From: Aquila chrysaetos chrysaetos | Lineage: Eukaryota > Chordata > Aves > Accipitriformes > Accipitridae | Length of the DNA: 64,000 nt | Reading direction: 5' to 3' | Assembly: GCF_900496995.4 (NCBI RefSeq) | Contig: NW_024470404.1 | Coordinates: forward strand, 19,012 to 83,011 | Shown here: positions 58,440 through 64,000 of the stretch, piece by piece | Layout of the letters: every line of letters starts with the position of its first letter | Numbering within the stretch: position 1 is the first letter of the stretch | Position numbers and translations under genes: made by a program | Notes under the pieces: model-generated | What the model was told of the DNA's origin: nothing | The model's database searches: none | Seen by the model: only the letters and a program-made list of their open reading frames with translations

Positions 58440-58800
58440 CGCCCCCAACACTGGGACCACCCCACTGGGACATGGTGGGTGACCCCCAACACCGGGACGT
58501 GATGGTTGACCCCAACGCCGAGGTGTGATGGTTGACATCAACGCCAGGATGTGATGGTGGACCCCAACAATGGGACGTGATGGTTGACCCCAACGCCGAG
58601 GTGTGACAGTTGACATCAGCACCAGGACATGGTGGTTGATCCCAACACTGGGACGCGACCCCAACACCGTGATGGGGGGGTTGACCCCAACACTGGGACG
58701 TGGTGGTTGACCCCAACACTGGGACGGGGGGTTGACCCCAACACCATGACACGGTGGTTGACCCCAACACCATGACATGGGGGCTGACCCCCCCCCAATA
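58440..58800. repeat. 'gtggttgaccccaacaccgggac' repeat
   Basis: Twelve or so units of about 30 bases between AP1S1 and the SERPINE1 3' end. It holds no AATAAA on the minus strand, except for a possible SERPINE1 signal region near 58805-58825, where 'aataaatt' appears on the plus strand only. Confidence 0.75.
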
Positions 58801-58911
58801 TATTACTCTCCCCAATAAATTACAGCTCTCCCCAGCCCCACATCGCCCCATGGGGGGCCCAACCCACTGTGGGGCTGACCCCGCCGTGGGGCTGACCCCA
58901 CCGTGGGGCAT

Positions 58912-61900
58912 TCAGGGCTCCGTCACCTGCCCCACGAAGAGGATGGTGCCTGTGGGGGGAGAGAGGGGTCAGGGAGTCAGGGAACCCCCCAAACCCAAAC
59001 CAATGGGGCACAGAGACCCCAGACCCACATCCACGGGGCACAGAACCCCCAAGACGCACATCCACGGGGTATGGACCCCCCGAGACCCACATTGATGGGG
59101 CACGGAACCCCCAAGACCCCCATCCATGGGGCATGAATCTCCTCCAGACCCCCACCCATGGGTCATGACCACCCCCCAACCCCAGCCCCCCAAGCCCCCC
59201 CCCCCACATTCCCCCCATACCGGTGGGGTTGTGGCGCACGAGGAAGAGGAAGGGCCGATCCAGGAGGATTTCCAGGGGAGCCATGCGGGAGTAGACGATG
59301 GCAGCTGTGTGTGGGGGAGGCAGAGTGGTGAGACCCCCCCAGCACCCCCGTTCCCAAGGGACCCAGGTGTCCTGGCACCCATTCCCAAGCGACCCAGGTG
59401 TCCGAGCACCCATCGCCCCCATTCCCAAGGGACCCTGGGGTCCGCCCCCCCCCCCCCCCCCCATGTCACTCACCGGTGGCCGATGCCACCTCGGTGCCGT
59501 TCTCTGTCACCTCCATCCTCACCTTCTGCAGGGCTTGGCCCAGGACAAGGGGCTCCTCAGCTGATAAGTGGGGGGCACGGGTGGGTGTGGGGTGGCCCCA
59601 AGATGCCTGGGTCCCCCCAACACCCACCCGGGGACCCCTCACCCCCCCTTTACCTGAAAGTGGGGTGAAGTCGGCAGCGTCGGGGTCAAAGAGGGCGCGG
59701 ACCCCCAAGGACTTCAGGGGTGCCCGCAGGTCCCAGGTGGTCTCCAGGGAGAAACTGCGGGCGGTGGGATGGAGGACGTCACCCAAGGACCCAGGTGTCC
59801 GGGGGTCCCACCTGCCACCCCTGCACCCACCCAAGGACCCAGGCATCGGGGGGTGTCCCGTCCCCCCCCCCAGGGGACCCAGGCGTCCGGGCTTACCGGG
59901 GCAGGACGAGGACACGGGGCACGGGCTTCATGTTGGCGACCCAGGTGGTGACGAGTCGGGCGTCGAGGAGGCGGGTGAGGGTGACGATGGGGACATCCCG
60001 CTGGATCGGGGCCACCAGCAGCATGGCCACCGCCCCCCCGCCGTAGGGGACCTCCACCACCTCGTAGGGGACCCCCCCCGGCGTCTCGAAGTCCCCTGCG
60101 GTGACATGGCATCAGAGGGGACCCGGGCATCCGGGAGGGGGGGGGGGCGGGGGGGGTGAGGAGGGTGACATGGGGGGACCCGGGGTGACACGGGGGGACC
60201 CAGGCATCCAGGGACCAGGGTGGGGGTCCAAGCAGGGTGACACGGAGGGACCGAGGGTGACGGGGGGGGACCCAGGCGTCCGGGTGCCGGGGTGGGGGTC
60301 TCACCGTAGTTGAACTTGGCCGTCTGCTCCATCATGGGGACGGTCACCACGCTGCCGTCGGCCCTGCGGAAGGGCCGGGGGTGGGTGGCGGCAGGGGGGA
60401 AGGGTCTCATCCAGGCACCCTTGAAGTAGAGGGCGTTGGCCAGCACCAGGCGGGTGCTGGCACCCAAAACACCGGGGGGCAGGAGCCCCCGGATCAGCCC
60501 TGCGGGGACAAGGGTGCTGCTGGGGTCCCCTTCCACCATGGTGGGGGACCCAGGCATCCGAGCACCCATCGCCCCCATTCCCAAGGGACCCAGGCATCTG
60601 AGCACCCATCGCCCCCATTCCCAAGGGACCCAGGCATCTGAGCACCCATCGCCCCCATTCCCAAGGGACCCAGGCATCTGAGCACCCATCGCCCCCATTC
60701 CCAAGGGACCCAGGCATCTGAGCACCCATCGCCCCCATTCCCAAGGGACCCAGGCATCTGAGCACCCATCGCCCCCATTCCCAAGGGACCCAGGCGTCCA
60801 GGCACCCATTCCCAAGCGACCCAGGTGTCCGAGCACCCATCACCCCCATTCCCAAGGGACCCAGACGTCCAAGCACCCATTCCCAAGCGACCCAGGTGTC
60901 CGAGCACCCATCGCCCCCATTCCCAAGGGACCCAGGGGTCCGGGCACCCATTTCCAAGCGACCCAGGTGTCCGAGCACCCATCAACCCCATTCCCAAGGG
61001 ACCCAGACGTCCGGGCACCCATTCCCAAGGGACCCATGTGTCCAAGCACCCATCACCCCCATTCCAAGGGACCCAGACGTCCGGGCACCCATTCCCAAGG
61101 GACCCAGGGGTCCGGGCCCCCCCACAGCCCCCCAGGGTCCTCACCCTGCGTCTGGTCCCGCACCCAGGCGTCAAGGAGGGCGCGAGCACCCTCCCCGCGT
61201 TGGAAGTCGACCCTGACCAGGCGCCGGGGACCGAGGGTGTGGATGAAGCGGGGGACAAAGCCGGGGGTCAGCGCCAGCCCCCGCCCCACAAAAAGTCCCT
61301 CGGCCACGGCCAGGAGGTGACCGGGTCCCCTCAGTGCCTGGCGCAGCGCCCGCAGCTCCGCCGCCATCCCTGGATCTGTGGGGTGGGGGAAACTGAGTCA
61401 CGGCGTGGGGCTGGGGGTGACCCGGGGTGGGGACAGGGACACCCATGGGAGACCAGGCACGGGGATGGGGACACCCATGGGTGACCTGGTGTGGGGATGG
61501 GGACCCCACAACTCGTCCCACCATGGAGACTGGGACCTTGGGGTGTCCCCCATGAGGATGGGGACCCAACAGCCCACCCCACCGTGGGGACAAGGACCCC
61601 ATCACCCACCCCACCATGGGGACAGGGACCCTCTGGTGTCCCCCATGAGGACAGAGACCCCACGACCCCTCCCTGCCATGGGGACAAGGACCCCGGTGAC
61701 CCTCACCGTTGACACTGAAGCCCATGGCGACATCGAGCTGGTGACGGCCATGCCCGGCGGTGGCCAACTGGAGGGCCACCAGGACGGCGGTGGCCCCGTG
61801 GGGTGCAAAGATGGCGTTGGTGTCCCCTCGGCGTCCCACTGCCTCCCGGAAGAGCCGCAGCCCGAAGTCGGTCACCAGTTGGGCCACCCGTCCCGTCACC

Positions 61901-61965
61901 GGTGTCCCAGCACCCACCAGGGCCACCCAGGCCAGGGCCACCAGGGCAACTGGGGCCACCCGCAT
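58912..61965 (-). CDS. SERPINE1: Plasminogen activator inhibitor 1 (serpin E1)
   Basis: Secreted serpin inhibiting tPA and uPA. Eight coding exons: 61965..61707, 61375..61145, 60499..60305, 60095..59897, 59754..59654, 59560..59474, 59304..59221, 58949..58912; 397 residues (human 402). Signal peptide [20 protein letters not shown]. Serpin blocks: [57 protein letters not shown] and [11 protein letters not shown]. The reactive-centre loop reads [19 protein letters not shown], so the P1-P1' Arg-Met bond that defines PAI-1 is kept. The N-terminal half is more divergent and Ala/Arg-rich. The frame is intact. Next to AP1S1 as on 7q22.1. The mammalian gene has a noncoding first exon; here a TTTAAA element at 62845..62840 may serve as its TATA box. 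Confidence 0.93.
60540..61100. repeat. 40-bp tandem repeat, SERPINE1 intron 2
   Basis: At least six perfect units 'ggcatctgagcacccatcgc' + 'ccccattcccaagggaccca' (60553-60790), followed by diverged copies. The same unit occurs in intron 6 (59340-59450), so it has spread between introns. Confidence 0.92.
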
Positions 61966-61994
61966 CCTGGAGGGACCCAGGCATCCAGAGGTCA

Positions 61995-62770
61995 CCCAGG
62001 ACACTGAGGTGACCCTGATGGTGATCCCGGTGCTGGTCCCAGTCCTGGTGCTGGTCCCAGTCCCAGTATCAGCCCCAATCCCAGTCCCAGTGTCAGCCCT
62101 GGTCCCAGTCCCGGTGCTGGTCCTGGTCCCAGTCCCAGTATCAGCCACAATCCCAGTCCCGGTGCTGGTCCCAGTCCCGGTACCAGCCACAATCCCAGTC
62201 CCAGTGCTGGTCCCAGTCCCAGTATCAGCCACAATCCCAGTCCCGGTGCTGGTCCCAGTCCCGGTACCAGCCACAATCCCAGTCCCAGTGCTGGTCCCAG
62301 TCCCAGTATCAGCCACAATCCCAGTCCTGGTGGTGGTCCCAGTGCCCGTATCAGCCACAATCCCAGTCCCAGTGCTGGTCCCAGTCCTGGTGTCAGCCCC
62401 AGTCCCAGTCCTAGTGCTGGTCCCAGTCCCAGTGCTGGTGTCCCCTTACCTGTTGGTCTCAATCCCGGTGTCGTTCCCGGTGTCCCTGTGTCAGCCCCGA
62501 TCCCGGTGTCGTGGTATCAGTCCCGGTGTCAGCCCCGGTCTCCCTCCGGGTGTCCCAGTCTCGGTCCCGGCGACGGTCCTGCTGTCCCAGTATCCGCCCT
62601 GGTTTTAGTCCCAGTGTCCCGATATTGGTGCTGGTGTCGGGCCTGGTGTCCCAGTCTCGGTCCCAGTCTTGGTCCCGCTGTCCTGGCCTTAGTCCTGGTG
62701 TCCCAGTATCAGTCCCAGTATCCCAGTCTTGGTGTCAGTCCTGGTGCCGTGGTGTGGATTCTGGTGTCGT
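61995..62770. repeat. 'gtcccagtcccagtatcagcc' repeats 5' of SERPINE1
   Basis: Hierarchical array: 6-base 'cccagt' and 18-base 'gtgctggtcccagtcccg' units form about 60-base higher-order copies containing 'agccacaatcccag'. It lies between the first coding exon and the presumed start site, so it is probably intron 1. Confidence 0.85.
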
Positions 62771-62879
62771 TCCCGGTGTCCCGCTCAGGTCCGGTGCTGC
62801 TGCTCCGGGCTCTGGGACGCGTCCGGCCCCGGCAGCGGCTTTAAAGGGCAGAGCGGGGGCGGGGGGGGGTGTTTCCACT

Positions 62880-63190
62880 CGTGTCCCCCCCTCACGTCAC
62901 CACCCATGTCCCTCCCCGTGTCCGCCTGCATCCCCGGTGCCCCCCCGTGTCCCCTGTGACCCTCCCATGCCCTCAGTGTCTCCCCATCTCCTGTGTCCCC
63001 AGTGGCATCTCGTGTCCCCCATGTCCCCCCGCGACCCCCCACAACCCATGCCCCCCCATCTCCCCCCACGTCCTGTGCCCCCCATGTCCCCATGTGTCCC
63101 CATGTCCCCCCACGTCCCCCGTGTCCCCATGTCCCCCGTTTCCCATGTCCCCCCGTCGCCCATGCCCCCCACGTCCCCCCCATCCCCGGG
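62880..63190. repeat. 'ccccatgtccccc' repeats
   Basis: C-rich degenerate repeat upstream of SERPINE1. No coding signal. Confidence 0.65.
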
Positions 63191-63239
63191 GGTGCCCGTT
63201 CGGCGTAGTTATGGGGTGTCTCATATCAAGGGACGCAGG

Positions 63240-64000
63240 CGTCCGGGCAGGGTGTCACCCCCCCAAAAAAAAACCCCGGTTTCTCCCCGGGGTGACGCCA
63301 GGGCCCCTTCCTGCGGCGTGACGCGGTGGCATTGCGGGGGGTTGGGAAACCCCAGGGGTGCCCGGACGCCTGCGTCCCCACTGGGGAAGTCGGGGGGGGG
63401 GCTGAGGTGGGGGTCAGGGTGCCCGGACGCCTGGGTGCCCAGTGGGGTCAATGAGGGTGCTGGGATTGGAGGGGGGGGGGGTCAGGGTGCTGAAACACCT
63501 GGGTCCCAGTGGGGTCACTGGGGCGGTGGGATTTGGGGCGGGTCAGGGTGCCGGGACACCTGGGTCCCGGTGGGGTCAATGAGGGTGCTGGGATTTGGGG
63601 GGGGGTCAGGGTGCTGGGCCACCCGGGTCCCCAGCGGGGTCAATGGGGTGGTGGGATTTGGGGGGGTCAGGGTGCCGGGACACCGGGTCCCGTGGGGTCA
63701 ATGGGGTGCTGGGATTTGGGGGGGGGTCAGGGTGCTGAAACACCTGGGTCCCAGTGGGGTCAATGGGGGGGTGGGATTTGGGGGGGTCAGGGTGCTGGGC
63801 CACCCGGGTCCCCAGCGGGGTCAATGGGGTGGTGGGATTTGGGGGGGGTCAGGGTGCTGGGCCACCCGGGTCCCCAGCGGGGTCAATGGGGTGGTGGGAT
63901 TTGGGGGGGTCAGGGTGCTGGGCCACCCGGGTCCCCAGCGGGGTCAATGGGGTGGTGGGATTTGGGGGGTCAGGGTGCTGGGACACCCGGGTCCCCAGCG
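63240..64000. repeat. About 61-bp tandem repeat to the right edge
   Basis: Around twelve units of 'ggtcagggtgctgggccacc' + 'cgggtccccagcggggtcaa' + 'tggggtggtgggatttgggg'. The final four (from about 63785) are nearly identical. The array runs off the window. Confidence 0.9.

Noticed and set aside
58805-58825. Plus-strand AATAAA near 58815
   Set aside because: No plus-strand gene ends here; it is antisense to the SERPINE1 3' UTR.

Overview
The window is nuclear DNA from a vertebrate, most likely a bird, and looks like one of the very GC-rich, gene-dense avian microchromosomes. Support: vertebrate split genes with tiny introns, long G and C homopolymers, a minisatellite in almost every intron, CpG-island promoters with NRF1, YY1 and TCTCGCGAGA motifs, and an egg-coat gene (VMO1) beside housekeeping genes. 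Species cannot be named from the sequence alone.

Layout, block 1 (about 1-25.5 kb) matches human 17p13.2: 5' end of ENO3 (-), PFN1 (+), RNF167 (-, broken), SLC25A11 (+), a MINK1 remnant (-), PSMB6 (-), a 2.4-kb 91-bp satellite directly 5' of PSMB6, a minus-strand gene with a liver-type promoter (possibly GLTPD2), and VMO1 (-). PLD2, CHRNE and GP1BA, which I would expect between these genes from the human order, are not seen.

A gene-free, less GC-rich stretch (about 25.5-27.7 kb) joins it to block 2, which matches human 7q22.1: MBLAC1 (-) and TAF6 (+) from a shared CpG promoter, two tandem acyl-CoA:acylglycerol acyltransferase genes (MOGAT3-like and DGAT2L7-like, both +), a tRNA-Thr(AGT) (-), a long repeat-rich gap, VGF (+) with its CRE promoter, AP1S1 (-) and SERPINE1 (-), then repeats to the right edge.

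Most genes are unrelated housekeeping units (glycolysis, actin, mitochondrial malate/oxoglutarate exchange, 20S proteasome, TFIID, clathrin adaptor) packed back to back; VGF and SERPINE1 encode secreted products. The two acyltransferases are a tandem duplication with identical intron phases and equal coding length.

Single-base frame breaks occur in several otherwise conserved genes (TAF6, DGAT2L7, MINK1, RNF167). Those in TAF6 and DGAT2L7 sit in or near C/G runs, so consensus error is likely there; the MINK1 and RNF167 losses go further. Exon coordinates below were derived by hand from splice sites and recalled family sequences, not by alignment software.
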